Assembly: GCF_032118995.1 (NCBI RefSeq)
Contig: NC_092669.1
Location: forward strand, 1,713,501 to 1,777,500
From: Asterias amurensis
Lineage: Eukaryota > Echinodermata > Asteroidea > Forcipulatida > Asteriidae
Direction of reading: 5' to 3'
DNA: 64,000 nt
Under the pieces are notes generated by a model, which was not told the origin of the DNA, did not search any database, and worked only from the letters and a program-made list of their open reading frames with translations. Below are positions 30,884-42,700 of this stretch, in pieces (within the stretch, counting starts at the first letter, position 1; each line of letters starts with the position of its first letter). Both the position numbers and the translations under genes were made by a program.

Positions 30884-33546
30884 TTATCTCCACCACTTCT
30901 TCGATTTCTGCTTTTCATAAACTTGTACTTCTTTGGAATCAAAGAAGGCCAGTTCATCATCACCCCTGATGAAAACTATGCCTAGAATTCCTGGCCATTC
31001 ATCGATGATACGGCGTTGGAGGTGACCATCCGACGCTGAAAACTGAAGTATGGCGCTTGCTTCAGCTTTATCAGACCCCGCACTTTTGGCTAAAACATAC
31101 ACGGACGTTTTGCTGGAGTACAAACCAGTCGTCACAATATTATCATCTGTTGGACATTTTATGTCATAGTCACCCCGTGTGCCGTTGGTGTACCTCTTGA
31201 TGGTGCCCCCTTCGATGTCATACACCTCGCCCCTCTTAATCCTAGTCCCGGATAAAACATATAAAATGCCATCATCGCAAGCGCTGATACATTTCGGTGA
31301 GTCTTTAACTGCAAACGCTGACTTGAACGACCCATCCACGCTATAAGAATAAATCACATTCTTAACTATGTCGGCAACATAAGTGGTTCCCATATCATCC
31401 ACATCCATATCGCTTATCTCTCCAGGGGTTTGACTGCTGCAACCTTGGATCTCAACCTCATTCCCACTGATGTTGTCACGCCATGAAATCTTGCCGCTCT
31501 TTGTTGCCACGAGAACTTCCTCAGCTTTTCTTTTCGAGGTTGCCATGGCAACATATTCATTCAATACTTCTTGCCACTTTTCTTTTGTGGATTTCCCGGT
31601 ATATTCTTTTGACATGACTCGAATTCCTTCACCGTCTAGCATCACCAAATCACCGTTACCTGCAACCGTCATCAATCTTAAGCAGGAGAAGTTGTCTTCC
31701 GACCGCGATTTCTTCTTTCCTCCTTTTTGAATCACGTTCTTTCGTTTGTAATCTTTATAGCTCCCTGTTGGAGGGAATCAAACAAGCGACCTGTCATGAG
31801 TGAGCAAACTCTAAAAACTAAAAAGTCATAGTTGACCTGGATTAAGGATCCCAGGCCCTGGGGACCTGACTCATTTAAGGGTCAGGTTGACCCAGAATTT
31901 AGTCAAAACTTGGGTTTATGACTCTCTGTTTAAGGGAATCAAACAAGCGACCTGTCATGAGCTAGCGAACTCTAAAAACTCCCAAGTCAGAAATCGACCC
32001 AGATTAAGGATCCCAGGCCCTGGGGACCTGACTCATTTAAGGGTCAGGTTGACCCAGAATTTAGTCAAAACTTGGGTTGATGACTCTCTGTTGGAGGGAA
32101 TCAAACTAGCGACCTGTCATGAGCTAGAAAAACTCTCAAGTCAGAGTTGATCTGGAGTAAAATTCAACCATTTTCTAAAAAGTTGTCTTCCTATGGTGGC
32201 TTACATGGATGTTTATGGGTGTGTTCAATTAGCTTCCCTGGGTCGACCCCGCGGTGCTCACCCGATGAGCCCCTGACAAGAGCTTATCGAACGATCACAC
32301 ACGCCCTCTCGTGGTAACATCATGTACCTCGGGTCACCCCCAAGTGACCCACTCCACAAGCTGGGCACTGAGGGCTGACCCGGGTGAGCCCCTGGAATGA
32401 CGCCAAAGCTATTTGAACGCACCGGGGTCGACCCAGGGAAGCTGAACGAAGGCACCCTATGAAGCCCGCCCCCTCGCTTCTGACTCCCAGCCTTTTGGCC
32501 TAAAATCCACCACCACCCCCCCCCCCCCAAAAAAAAAGAAACCAAGGCCATTGAGGTATGCAGCTGCCCCCTCGATAAAAGATAATGTCATGTTTTTTGT
32601 CTCAAGCCTATAAAGAAATATCATGAATTTTAAGGGGAAACATTTAAAGTGTGATAGACAGAAAAGGGACGGATTAAAATAATATCAAAGGGAATTTTGA
32701 TCAAATGTGACTCTAAATAAAATATGAGTAAATAAAATAAATAAAATCTGGATAAAATTGCTCTAACAACTTTTTGTTAAAGTTATTATTACCGCTGTTG
32801 ATTGGTTGGCCATGGTTGAGGGGAGTCGTCTCTTCATTGCTGGTAGAAAGGGGAGACTGATTCCCCTTCGTCAGCTTGAGATACGCGATAGCCAGACATA
32901 GAATGATTATGATCACCCCTAAACACGAAAGAACTACAATCAGAACCAAATTCGCAGATTCTTCCGGTTTAGTTTCCTCATCTAAAAATAAAAACAATTA
33001 AAAAATAATTATCGTAAAAAACTAAGACAAATTAAACAATTATTTACTCTCTGGTAATTTCTAATCTCAAAGGTCCAATGAAGATGTCCTCCATAATAAC
33101 GTTTAACCGTGATCTTTATTTTATGGATGTTACAAATGCCTGAGTCCATCAAAATATTTTGTTACATGCCCATTTGAGTCTTTGTGCACATACTCACAGA
33201 CTTTAGGTGTGCCCAGACACAAATCCCTATTTCTGACTTTGTCCCTTTTTCTGACTTTGCTTTATTGGCATGTATGCAACCATGGAGCAACCGCCTTTAA
33301 AATCTCCGGGTCTACTTCTTATACCAACCTGCTTTGGTCGTGGGCACGACCGGCTCGGGCGTGGTCACGACCGGCTCGGGCGTGGTCACGACCGGCTCGG
33401 GCGTGGTCACGCCCGCCTCGCGCGTACCCACGCCCGGCTCGCGCGTGCCCACGCCCGGCTCGCGCGTGGGCACCAATAATCCGGTAGATGTTCCATGCTG
33501 TGTGCTTATTACGGAGAAGATAAACAGTACCCCTGAAAAGACCAGC
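30884..33546 (-). CDS. Receptor copy E: leader + Thr/Pro repeat stalk, TM, cytoplasmic propeller
   Basis: Three exons join in phase 1: leader/stalk 33329-33546, TM 32793-32981 and propeller 30884-31764. The leader exon has a phase-2 acceptor (cttccacatag|G), like the leader exons of F-H, so a short 5' exon with the ATG should lie upstream. It encodes LVFSGVLFIFSVISTQHG and then tandem six-residue repeats (PTREPGVGTREPGV..., TTPEPVVTTPEPVV), a mucin-like O-glycosylatable stalk. The TM exon gives DEETKPEESANLVLIVVLSC..., a strong helix, basic residues (LKLTKGNQ) and NEETTPLNHGQPINS. The propeller is open; the Cys in the SCKDY start of the others is Tyr here (SYKDY). All splice sites are GT-AG. 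It is the only minus-strand copy with a recognisable N-terminus. Confidence 0.65.
31765..32165. repeat. ~160-bp tandem units in intron E
   Basis: Three units begin near 31765, 31925 and 32088 ('gggaatcaaac...gcgacctgtcatga'), the first including the propeller splice acceptor. Confidence 0.75.
32217..32457. mobile_element. MITE-4, complete copy in intron E
   Basis: Inverted ends GGGTGTGTTCAATTAGCTTC and the complement of gaagctgaacgaaggcaccc, each followed by CCTGGGTCGACCCC or its complement. Shorter relatives: 45733-45884 and 56296-56446; a broken copy lies in gene B. Confidence 0.8.
33329..33546 (-). CDS. Leader/stalk exon of copy E with coding minisatellite
   Basis: The 18-bp repeat in 33335-33475 is in frame, so unit-number changes would keep the frame. 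Two repeat subtypes occur: GTREPGV-type, three units nearest the leader, and TTPEPV-type, three units nearest the TM. The donor is AAAGCAG|GTTGGT. The repeat is far more GC-rich than its surroundings. Plus-strand frames rich in Arg/Ala/Pro over the same bases are shadows. Confidence 0.6.
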
Positions 33547-33610
33547 CTATGTGGAAGAAACAAAATTAGAAGACGGTCAGAGGCTCATTGATCGAAACGT
33601 CAAGCATAAA

Positions 33611-33784
33611 CCGGTGTGGCGGTTTCAGTCTTCCGCCGTGTTCAGTTTCTCCAGGACTCAGTACGGCACTGTTAAACAATTGACTCCTTTCGCTTGCTGT
33701 GCGCATGCGTCGCATGACGTAATTTTACCGTATTTGGTCATTCGGAAAACTGAACACGGCGGAAAGATGAAGCCACCACACCGG
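33611..33784. mobile_element. Foldback MITE just upstream of the copy E leader exon
   Basis: Inverted ends ccggtgtggcggtttcag / (complement) ctgaacacggcgg...ccaccacaccgg, ~40 bp each, 174 bp in all. It starts ~65 bp upstream of the leader-exon acceptor, so it sits in the first intron or promoter of E. Confidence 0.75.
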
Positions 33785-35878
33785 CTCTCCTCAGAGCCAC
33801 TACTATCACAAAATAAATGTTTACATGGTGTCATCACCGCAAATCTTACTTTTAAAACAAAATCAGCACAACTCATTTTTAATCGCCTTTTGTTACACTG
33901 TGCCCGGTAGAATACTGATAGATGACCCCCACAAAATCACTAGTTGGTTACTGAAGGGGAGGTATACGTTTGTTGGTAGCCACTCTTAAAATGGATGGCA
34001 ATAACAACTTTTGGTTAGAAGCCTACGGCACCCTTCAATAGTAAAATCATTTTGAGGAAAATTGTTCACTTCGAAGCCATGTGGTTGTGTAAAACGATAT
34101 CAGTTTAATGCCCCCCCCCCCCCAATTTTAAGTCATCATCTTTACGGGAAAATATTGACTCATATATAAAATGTGTTTTTCCACTGGCAACATCCCACAG
34201 TGATTACAGAGAATAAAATGCCTGATTTGGAAGACAGTGAATTACAAGATGAAAAAACCCATACACGAGGAAACTGAAACCGATATCGTGTATCTTTGAA
34301 TTCTACCCAACCGTGTTGGACCCCTTCCCATGCCATATCACGCCAACAAGGAAAACAAAGAAACACGATAGCCAACTCGAAATTATTAAAGAGAGGAACC
34401 AAAATAAGCAAACTAAAATAAGGTAATATATTTTCACGTGATTTTTGAACTACCAATCTATCTTCCAATGAGTATACATCCTCCCAGAGGAGTATAGGAG
34501 TGTCGTACTTGGGTGCAAATTGCTTTGTCACAGAAACAAATATCAACAATTATTTTGACCCTCTCTATCCGTTGCCGAGACAGAGAGTGAACTGCAACAA
34601 TGCTTACCGAAGCGTTATCGACCTACACGCCGGTTGTGATTGGTCCTTCAAATTGATAGAACCTTTAAAAACACGCATCATGATTAGTCCAGACCGTGCG
34701 TCTCCAAAACAAGGAGACAATGAGGCCTAGCGGACCGGATCACTTTTTGCCGTGGATAAATGAGTTTTTCTTCGATGCTCGAAATAAAACTTTCATGTCC
34801 TGCAAACTGAACTCGAAGTAAACAGATGTCTCTTTGGTTATCATTATTTTTTTTCGCCGCTCGATCTTGTCTATTTGTTTTTTTCCTATGGACAAAGTGT
34901 TGTTGTTTGCTGTGACATGAAGAATCGGTAAAAAAAACAAAAGTTTAATGTTATCAAGACTTTGAAAAATAGTTCGAAATACGAGCACTTTTTTTTTGAC
35001 AATTTGGCCCCGAAAAACATCCTTAAACTTGTTTTCTAAATGGCCGCCCCCGTCCACCGTCACATATTTTTTCAAGAAAACCGGCCCATTCGGCCGGGCT
35101 TTTTTTCAAGATGATTTTGCGTGGTTTTTTTTTCTAACAAAAACCACAGTTTTTCAAAACAAAATTTTGTTCAGGGATCGATACAAATGTATATTTATTG
35201 TTTTGCGTACAAAAAAAGACCTCTTAAAAGGAGGCCGGCATGCGACCACATTTTGACGGCGAGCGCGCACTGTACTGTGTATGCTACGTTGTTTGATAGT
35301 AAGTTGGAGTGATATGCATAGATACCTCTCACACGAGAATGGGACTTGAATCAAGTCTAGCGGGGACGCTAAACATGTTTTATTTGCCTACCATTATAAT
35401 GTATGCGTGCTTTTTGTTATGTTCAACTCCATAATAAATCCATAATCTGTCACGTAGGCCTGCACACTGTGTCTGCACTAAATAGCATTTCGCCAAGCCT
35501 AAAATTGTATTACAAAAATAAGGGAATGTACAATCAAATTATTTATCTAAACAAAAATAATTACAGAGGCTTGGATTTAAATATTCATCAAAATGTACTC
35601 TTCCCATTTATTTATTAACCTTTTAATTATTTTTATTAAATGCAATTGTTGACGCAAACCATTATTTTCTGTGGTTTGTGCGTGGCAAACGTATAGTCTT
35701 TTTAAGTTGAAAACAGAAATGGAAATATGCGGGCAGGGTTGTTGTTTTTCCATGCATCGTATACAAGAGAAGAAAGAAAAAAAAGAAAAAAAAGGAAAAC
35801 AAAACGGTAATATAATATGTATCAACGGTTTCCCAGCTCTACCATCATCAAACGACAAAGAAATGTTAAAATATGGAA
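33785..35878. other. Upstream region of copy E
   Basis: It contains a stretch homologous to the noncoding block of A/B (34.29-34.45 kb), a possible Ig-exon relic on the minus strand (34750-35060), a ~180-bp insert relative to unit B (34561-34740), and sequence related to 8.24 and 35.3 kb ('gcggggacgctaaacatg'). No complete exon identified. The missing first exon of E may lie here. Confidence 0.45.
34750..35060 (-). pseudogene. Possible decayed V-type Ig exon upstream of E
   Basis: The minus strand is open and reads VLVFRTIFQSLDNIKLLFF, ILHVTANNNTLSIGKK, IMITKETSVYFEFSLQDM. It aligns in frame with the relic at 15680-15960. The strand spacing is V-domain-like, but no cysteines are present. Weak evidence; it could be another protein remnant. 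Confidence 0.3.
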
Positions 35879-36033
35879 AGGTTTGCGGTAACACCATGTA
35901 ATGACTATCTCTAAATGATTTGGGGTGGTTCTAAAAAGAACCGTTGGTTTGAAAACGGAGTTGAAGCCAACGGTTCTTTTCAGAACCACCCCAATTTAAA
36001 GAGATAATCATGACATGGTGTTACCGTAAACCT
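35879..36033. mobile_element. MITE-6 foldback (ggtttgcggtaacaccatg)
   Basis: ~70-bp arms: 'ggtaacaccatgtaatgac...ggggtggttct...aagaaccgttgg' and the complement, around a short loop. Related foldbacks: 46500-46625 and 57100-57235. Confidence 0.8.
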
Positions 36034-37382
36034 TTTTATATAGTATTTCTACCATGCATGCAAAGTTTCAAATCCTAAGAAATGTAAATTTGAGGCTTTT
36101 TAATTTTGACGTAAATCCAATTGGTTGCTAATTTTATGCCGGAAAAATTACCCCCAAAGGTTGAAATCTGAATTATTTTCTCACTTCCTTCAGTTTTGTA
36201 TGCAACAAAAAACAACACCAACTCTAGACTATTCGGCAATCCGCTAAAACAATAGGCTAGCCACAAACAAGCCATATGGACACGATGATTAAAGATAGTG
36301 CTCACAACTCGTGACTCTTGCAAAATGCGCATAGTAACGGCAGAAAATGAACGAAAAAGGGAGTACAGCGCCCCAGTTACTGGGTCTACATCAAACTATT
36401 ACTACTTATGGTTATGAAATCTACGCCCAGCTTCTAAAAATTAAAGTATTAGTTCATAAAAATATTGTTATTTACCATATTTTGGCCATCGTAATACACC
36501 GTAGATCCATGTCTGGTCCTTCGTGCGAACATTAGTTTATACCTTCCAAAATGGTGGGCTTATTATGCCGTCGTCTGTTAGAGTTTCAAAGGTCTTTTTC
36601 TGATGTACAACATCATAGCATTATACTTGCTTTTCTGTCGACAATGTATGTACAACATGGGCGAGGCAAGTGCGCAATGTTCATGTACTGTAGAACCCGG
36701 AATTCCCTGACACGCAGGTTAAATAAATGTGCGCAGCACCGAACTTTGACACACTCATAATAATAATAATTATTTCAACAGATGTGAAGGGTGACATTGA
36801 CAATAACCATTACAAAACAGCACGACGTTTTGCACACAGACCACTTTAAAAAATGGAAGGAAGCATAAAGTTATGCGTATTTTTTAAAATATCGGTTGCA
36901 CTGTCAAATTCTATCAACTTTTGATATGAAGACTATAAAAAGGTGGCACTACTCAACGGCACATGGACACCTTTCTTTGATAATATTGTCAAAGACCAGT
37001 CTTCTCACTTGGTTTATCCCTACACAATTTGTTACATGGTGTTATTTTTTACCGAAAACAGAATTTCTACATTGAATAATATTATAAGGAAGTATAATGT
37101 CACGTAAAAATGAGTCTGACTAACATTCACCATGGTACCTTCCGCAAAGAAAATACAAAGTCATAGTGAGTGTGGGTTTCATTATTCAAAGAATCTTTTT
37201 ACTGCAAATAAAGCTCAAAAGAATCCTGGCATTGAGTGATCGGTTGTGGTGGTATTATTATAATAAATACAACATAGTCAGGCTATAGTATTGTGCCAAG
37301 TCGGCTCTGGGGCCAAAAGGGGAAACCCAGATTGTTGAATAACAATGAATGGTTGACGGTTCTTGGTTCTGTAACACGGAAA

Positions 37383-37577
37383 CTAAAGCATTGCAATTTT
37401 TACAGCGAGTCGATGTGAGGTATCAGGCATTTGTGTAATGCTTTGATAATACTGTGTTCCTGAAGTTTGAATCTGAGAAGCGTTATCCGTGTAACGTTTC
37501 TCAGATTGTGTGTTCCTATTAATTAGGGATCGGATTATTCTACCTTCGTGCACACGTTTGTCAAAGAAGTTATGCAT
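37383..37577 (-). other. Unrecognised conserved minus-strand ORF (64 aa)
   Basis: It reads MHNFFDKRVHEGRII..., with KRYTDNASQIQ and TQYYQSITQM. The copy at 46955-47140 differs by an in-frame loss of three residues. A possible acceptor (atttcttag|TGT ATG, phase 0) precedes it. It could be a tail exon of a decayed minus-strand receptor, or part of a transposon. H lost the region to a minisatellite. Function unknown. Confidence 0.25.
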
Positions 37578-38492
37578 ACACTAAGAAATCTGTGAAACTA
37601 AGGACTAAATTTGTTGTAAAAGACCAACGAAAGAAAAACACCCTTGTTTCATAACATAATGTGTGTGCTTTCCAGATGTCTATATAAAAAATAAACGGCT
37701 TCAGGCCTGAAGTAAATGAGTGAGAAATTACCTGTTTCTCAAAAACTACGTTACTTCAGAGGGAGTTGTTTCTCACAATACAATTTGTGATACTAAGCAG
37801 CTCTCCGTTGCTCATCAAGTAAGATTTTTATGCAATCATAATAATGTGTAATTACCAAACGTGTCCTGTGCCTTTAAAGTTCGTTGATATTATTATCCTC
37901 GCATGACTCGAGTGGCCTGCGCGCAAAGGGCAAAAACAGGAAACCATATATTCAGTGTTCAAGATCAATTCTGCACAATCGTAAACGACCGCAATTTTAT
38001 TTCGAAACTACAACAGATATGAAAACCACCATTTCTGGAAGGTGAAGTAGCCTACAACTAATGTTCGTTGGACCCGACACGACACTAGATCCACGATGTA
38101 CGATGGCCAGAAGGGAGCACACAAAACGGTAAATAATAATTTAACCAATGCATTTTTAGAAGCTGACATCAGTGCAGACGTGCTAGACGTTCATTCCAGC
38201 ACTTTATACTTGATGGTAGACCTAAAGGTTAAAACCAACCCATATGTCTATATCTATATAGACATATGTATATATGTCTATATCTCGACACCCCTATGTT
38301 CCGACATAATCCAAAATCCTCCGCATATTAGGGATTATAGGGTTAGGGTTAGGATCGGAACAAAGGGCCTCGCGCAATCTGGAACATACATGTTTAACTG
38401 ATGAGGTCTATTTTGCAAGAACAAGTCACGAGTAGTGAGGAATGTCAGCAGCCATACCCTGCCCCGTTATGGCTTCGGCAGTGGCTTGTACT

Positions 38493-38736
38493 GGGCCCAA
38501 TTTCATAGAGCTGATAAGCAGGAAAATGTTGTGCTTAGCATGAAATGTCTTCCTTTGATAAAAACAGGATTACCAACCAAATTTCCATGTGTTGCATATA
38601 TTGCTTGTTGTATTCAGCTGATTTTACCTTATCCTGAAAATAACGTGGACATTTGGTTGCTAATCCCGTTTTTATCAAGGCAAAAATGTCATGCTAAGCA
38701 ACTCTTTGTGCTTAGCAGCTCTATGAAATTGGGCCC
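38493..38736. mobile_element. MITE-5 (GGGCCCAATTTCATAGAGC ends)
   Basis: A 244-bp foldback with perfect ~20-bp ends. Orthologous copies are upstream of G (48056-48291) and H (58437-58678), so it predates the F-H duplications. Confidence 0.85.
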
Positions 38737-39154
38737 TGATTGACGTGTTAAGTCCAATATTGTCTAGACAAACACAGGGTGTTGTCGGCTGCTACGTGTC
38801 GACAGCAGGTGCATTCAAAAGAAGGCGAGTCCGTGAATAAATTATAATAAGTTGTGAATAATGAATATTTTGAAAAATGAATGATGAGTACGGTGAATAA
38901 TTTGAATATTTTATATTGTGAAAAAAATGGATAATGTCCGTGAATGATGAAATGGATGAGAGTTCAGAATTTAAATGTCTGGTCCACGACTCACTATGAA
39001 CACAACAACGACAGTGCCCCTTTAAACGGTTTCGTACAAGTGGGTTTTCCCACTTTTAGGCTACAGTGTAGTAGTAGTCGGATATTTCATTGTGTTGACG
39101 CACAGTGTGAACTCGAAAGGTTTTGGAATGGTGAACCCTATGCAGATACAAGAG

Positions 39155-39370
39155 TAGACTGGTGGACAAGTCGTTAATGGTCCCACCCCACGCGGTGAGA
39201 TAGTCGAGTGGTCACTGCTCTCGCGCCAAATGCTGGTTGCCGACTTCTACATAGGGAGTAGAAGTCGGGCAGCGCACAGTAGTCACGCAACCAGCAGTTC
39301 GCGCGGAGGGCACCGCTGCAACTCGACTATCTCAGCGCGTGGGACCATAACCGACTTGTCCACAAGTCTA
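39155..39370. mobile_element. MITE-3 family foldback upstream of F
   Basis: It starts TAGACTGGTGGACAAGTCG and ends CGACTTGTCCACAAGTCTA, with arms of ~50 bp. Flanks atacaagag (39146-39154) and ataaaagag (39371-39379) form a 9-bp target duplication with one mismatch. G and H lack it. Confidence 0.75.
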
Positions 39371-39646
39371 ATAAAAGAGGTGTGCCAGCATAATATCATT
39401 ACTAGTCTTGTCGCAAGACGTTATATAGTGATCGGGGCTGCGCTCGTTGTGGATCGCTATATAGCGCGCCCTCTTACGGCAGGGTTTAACAAACTTGGCC
39501 AGATGAGGATAGTCTATGAAAAAAATAACAAAATAATACAAAATTGATGAGATATTAACTAGTCAGTGATTTTTTGGGGGAAATCTCCGTTTAGATTGGT
39601 AATCATGAATTATTATTGATTTGGTTTCATCCACGTTAACTTATAG

Positions 39647-39726
39647 GTGGCTCGGTTACCTAGTGGTACTCTACTGCATAATGACCAAGGAAATAGCTAC
39701 CCAACCCGTCTACACTTCTGTTACAG
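39647..39726 (+). CDS. Leader exon of F (hydrophobic, GC donor)
   Basis: 80 bp, identical in length in G and H. Acceptor ttaacttatag|G (phase 2), then WLGYLVVLYCIMTKEIATQP. The donor is ACAG|GCAAGT, a perfect GC-AG-type consensus, leaving phase 1, which fits Ig1. The h-region resembles a signal peptide whose start Met is one exon upstream. Confidence 0.55.
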
Positions 39727-42700
39727 GCAAGTATAAAAAATAAACACAGCTATTTTAAATGTGGTTATATAATACCAGCCTATGATAAATGATAAAATTG
39801 TCCTCAATGACCATTGAGTAAGAACAAAGACTTATGGTCAGATTACCGTAACGGTATGTCACAACAGAAGCGCTGAAAAGAGGCTTGTTAAAGAGGCTTT
39901 TTTTTATTATTATTATTATTATTATTTATTCGGCCAAGATTTCAACAAACAGTACAAGATACAATATTACCGTACTAAAGAAATATAACAGTATATAAGA
40001 AACAACGAATGTAAACTTATGACACCTAGAACAATTGTAAACTAATGATTGAATGAGACAGAGCACTGGCAATCAAGCAAGACAAATTATAAAAACAGAC
40101 AGGACAAGCCCATTCTAAGATGGCCAGGATTAATCAAAGTGAACCTAACCACTGTGACTCGAAAGCCTATCAATCCAATCTTAATATGGGAATAGAATCT
40201 TTAACAAACATTTAAAAACAGTAAAGATAAACTTTGGAAAATATAATAAATATTAAGAACAAAATAAATATGTATATGTTAGGAAAAACCTATTTATATG
40301 TAGCAAGATTATTTGGAAGTGCACATTTGAGTTTAAAAAAAAAGCTGACCAAAAAACAATGAACAATATATTGCTGTTATATAGGCCTCTATAGAAAAAT
40401 AATATTTTTTTTTCTTTCTGGCCTTTGCTGTTCCGTAGGAAACGCTAACGACGCCCTCATTGTTTCAAATGAGCAAGTTTACCTGCAACTCCGACAGACA
40501 CAACGTGTACCATGTGGAAAGCAGACAGGCGTCACCTCTGACGTCATCGCTGTGACCTGGTACGATACCAAAAAAGATGAACTCATTCGCATAGTATTAA
40601 ACCCGATCCACGGGAGCAATTTCACGTCTCCGAAGTACGAAGGGAGGGCTACATTCACCAAAGGGTTCGACCTGACCCTCAGGGATGTCAATGATGGGGA
40701 TACTGGACGTTATACGTGCCAGATAATCACAGCTGCTGATCAAGTGGATTATGAAGTTGAAGTTATCGTTATCGGTAAGTTTTAACCCTTAGTGCGTTTT
40801 TACACTGCCCGTTAGCAAGCGTCTATTATAGGTTCGTTTTGTTAAGTTAATTGAGAAACATAATTAAAAGTTTGAGTGGCCCGGGCAAGGTCGTTTACCC
40901 GCTGGATTTTTTTACAATATAGATAAGTCCGCTGTATTCAAGGGATTTCCCCCATTGACTTGTACTAAAACGAGGCCCACCCACGTAGTTATTCATTGCT
41001 CCCTATTGGTGAGAACTATTCTGTCCGCCACACCCCCCCCCCCACAACCACCCCACCCCCCACCCCACCCCATTTTGGTGAATGGAACCCAACTGATTGG
41101 AAACATACCAGCAATTAATTGGTTGAAAGTAAAATCACAACCTTTAGCTGGCGAAAGTTACGTTCTGGTTAGCTTTTGATGACATAATGAACCCTACTCC
41201 TACTTTTATAGGATCGTTAAGCCTGAAAATCCTTCATATCAAAAATATTTTCAAACTTGGAAAGGGTCAGTAAAACAACTTGTTCATCATCTTAATGTTC
41301 ATTGGTCACACACAATATCACTGTGTTGGGGGGATTTGTTTTTCAAACTTTAAAACAAGTTATTAACAGCTACTATTCATTAACTTTCTTTATATTTTGT
41401 TTATGTTTCTTTGAAGATAAACAACTTCCTAAACGCTCAGCAGTGCGATCAGTCTCGCAGCTGCTCCGAGCCGGCGAGAACACCGTCCATTGTCCGGTTT
41501 ACAACAGATCCATCACGAGACCAACCATTTATTACTCAATTCAACATGACGTCAGAAGTCCCACGGAGATCCTAGTTTCCCGCTTCTCAGACGGTTCAGT
41601 TTTATTGCAAGATTTGACCTTTGACATCCAACGGGACGCCAACTACTCGTTGGTTATTAAAAAGCCAGAGGCAGCTCCTGCGGAGTTGTTGATATGGTGT
41701 CACGTGTCCTCTGACGTAGATGGGGTCAATCTGATGAGTGGTTTCGTCAATGTTACTCGTGAGTATTGCCTACCACTCACCTAAGGTTCAAAGTTCAAAG
41801 TTCATTTGTTCACAGCTTGATATTTTTTTACAAAGTATACATTATAGATGGATGTCTTTCAAATGTAATGTTTTAGAGTTTTATCATTGTATATACTTTC
41901 ATCCTTGTACCTTTTATCCTTGTATTTTTGTATTTTGTTTGTCAAATTGCCAAATAGATATAGGCCTATAATATTGATAATGATTTGTATAAAATATTCA
42001 TGTTAAAGGCAGTGGACACTATTGGTAATTACTCAAAATAATTATTAGCATTAAACCTCACTTGGTAAAGAGTAATGGGGAGGTTGTTGGTATAAAACAT
42101 TGTGAGAAACGGCTCCCTCTGAAGTGCCATAGTTTTCAAGAAAGAAGTAATTTTCCCACGAATTTGATTTCGAGACCTCAAGTTTAGAACTTGAGGTCTC
42201 GAAATCAACCGTCTAAACGCACACAACTTCGTGTGACTAGGGTGTTTTCTTCTTTCATTATTATCTCGCAACTTTGATGACCGATTGAGCTCAAATTTTT
42301 ACAGGTTAGTTATTTTATGCATAATTATGTTCAGATACACCAACTGTGAAGGCTGGTCTCTGACAATTACCAATAGTGTCCACTGCCTTTAATAGGCCTT
42401 TATCATGCTGCCTCCATCTTGGTCATTTCGCAATTAGGAACAAGACTAATTTGTTCTTCCAGCTTCCGTTTGGTAACATTGATATCAATGGGAGATATTC
42501 AAGATGGCTGCACCATGATAAAGGTCTATCCTGTGAACTTTCCTACATAATAGCCTACATACGTTTGCGCTTTCTAAAAAGTGACCACACAGTGCAGAAT
42601 TTTGTAGGTTAGATTGGGGGGCTCATTTGTTGCCAAAATGTCTCGCCTAAATTTATTCTCTCTCTTCACCAATTTTTCTTTCCAGAATCGAAATCGGCAG

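Larger units (their letters stand above)
36034..39154. other. Centre between divergent copies E and F
   Basis: The block from 36362 to about 37215 has the same orientation as in the left units. At 38023-38125 its outer ~100 bp return inverted ('gacactagatccacgatgta'), so 36.36-38.24 kb is bounded by degenerate inverted repeats. A minus-strand ORF (37383-37577) and MITE-5 (38493-38736) lie inside or beside it. From 38.8 to 39.15 kb there are AT-rich 'gtgaataatgaa' degenerate repeats and no gene. Confidence 0.5.

Noticed and set aside
33182-33591. Arg/Ala/Pro-rich plus-strand ORFs
   Set aside because: Shadows of the minus-strand Thr/Pro repeat exon, which has hydrophobic leader and matching splice phases.
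38226-38285. AT-rich palindrome 'catatgtctatatc...'
   Set aside because: Simple-sequence TATA/GTC repeat that is reduced in G and H. No defined element ends.
38331-38358. Telomere-like 'agggttagggttagg' (also near 47.89 and 58.27 kb)
   Set aside because: Only about two TTAGGG units, carried in all three right units. No sign of a telomere fusion.
40955-41179. Pro/His-rich ORF between Ig1 and Ig2 of F (and G)
   Set aside because: Comes from an intronic poly-C/CCA stretch that differs in H; no splice signals.
41214-41272. Possible small exon between Ig1 and Ig2 ('agcctgaaaatcc')
   Set aside because: H carries 7 extra bases, so it cannot keep the phase in both, and the donor is weak. Ig1 joins Ig2 in phase without it.
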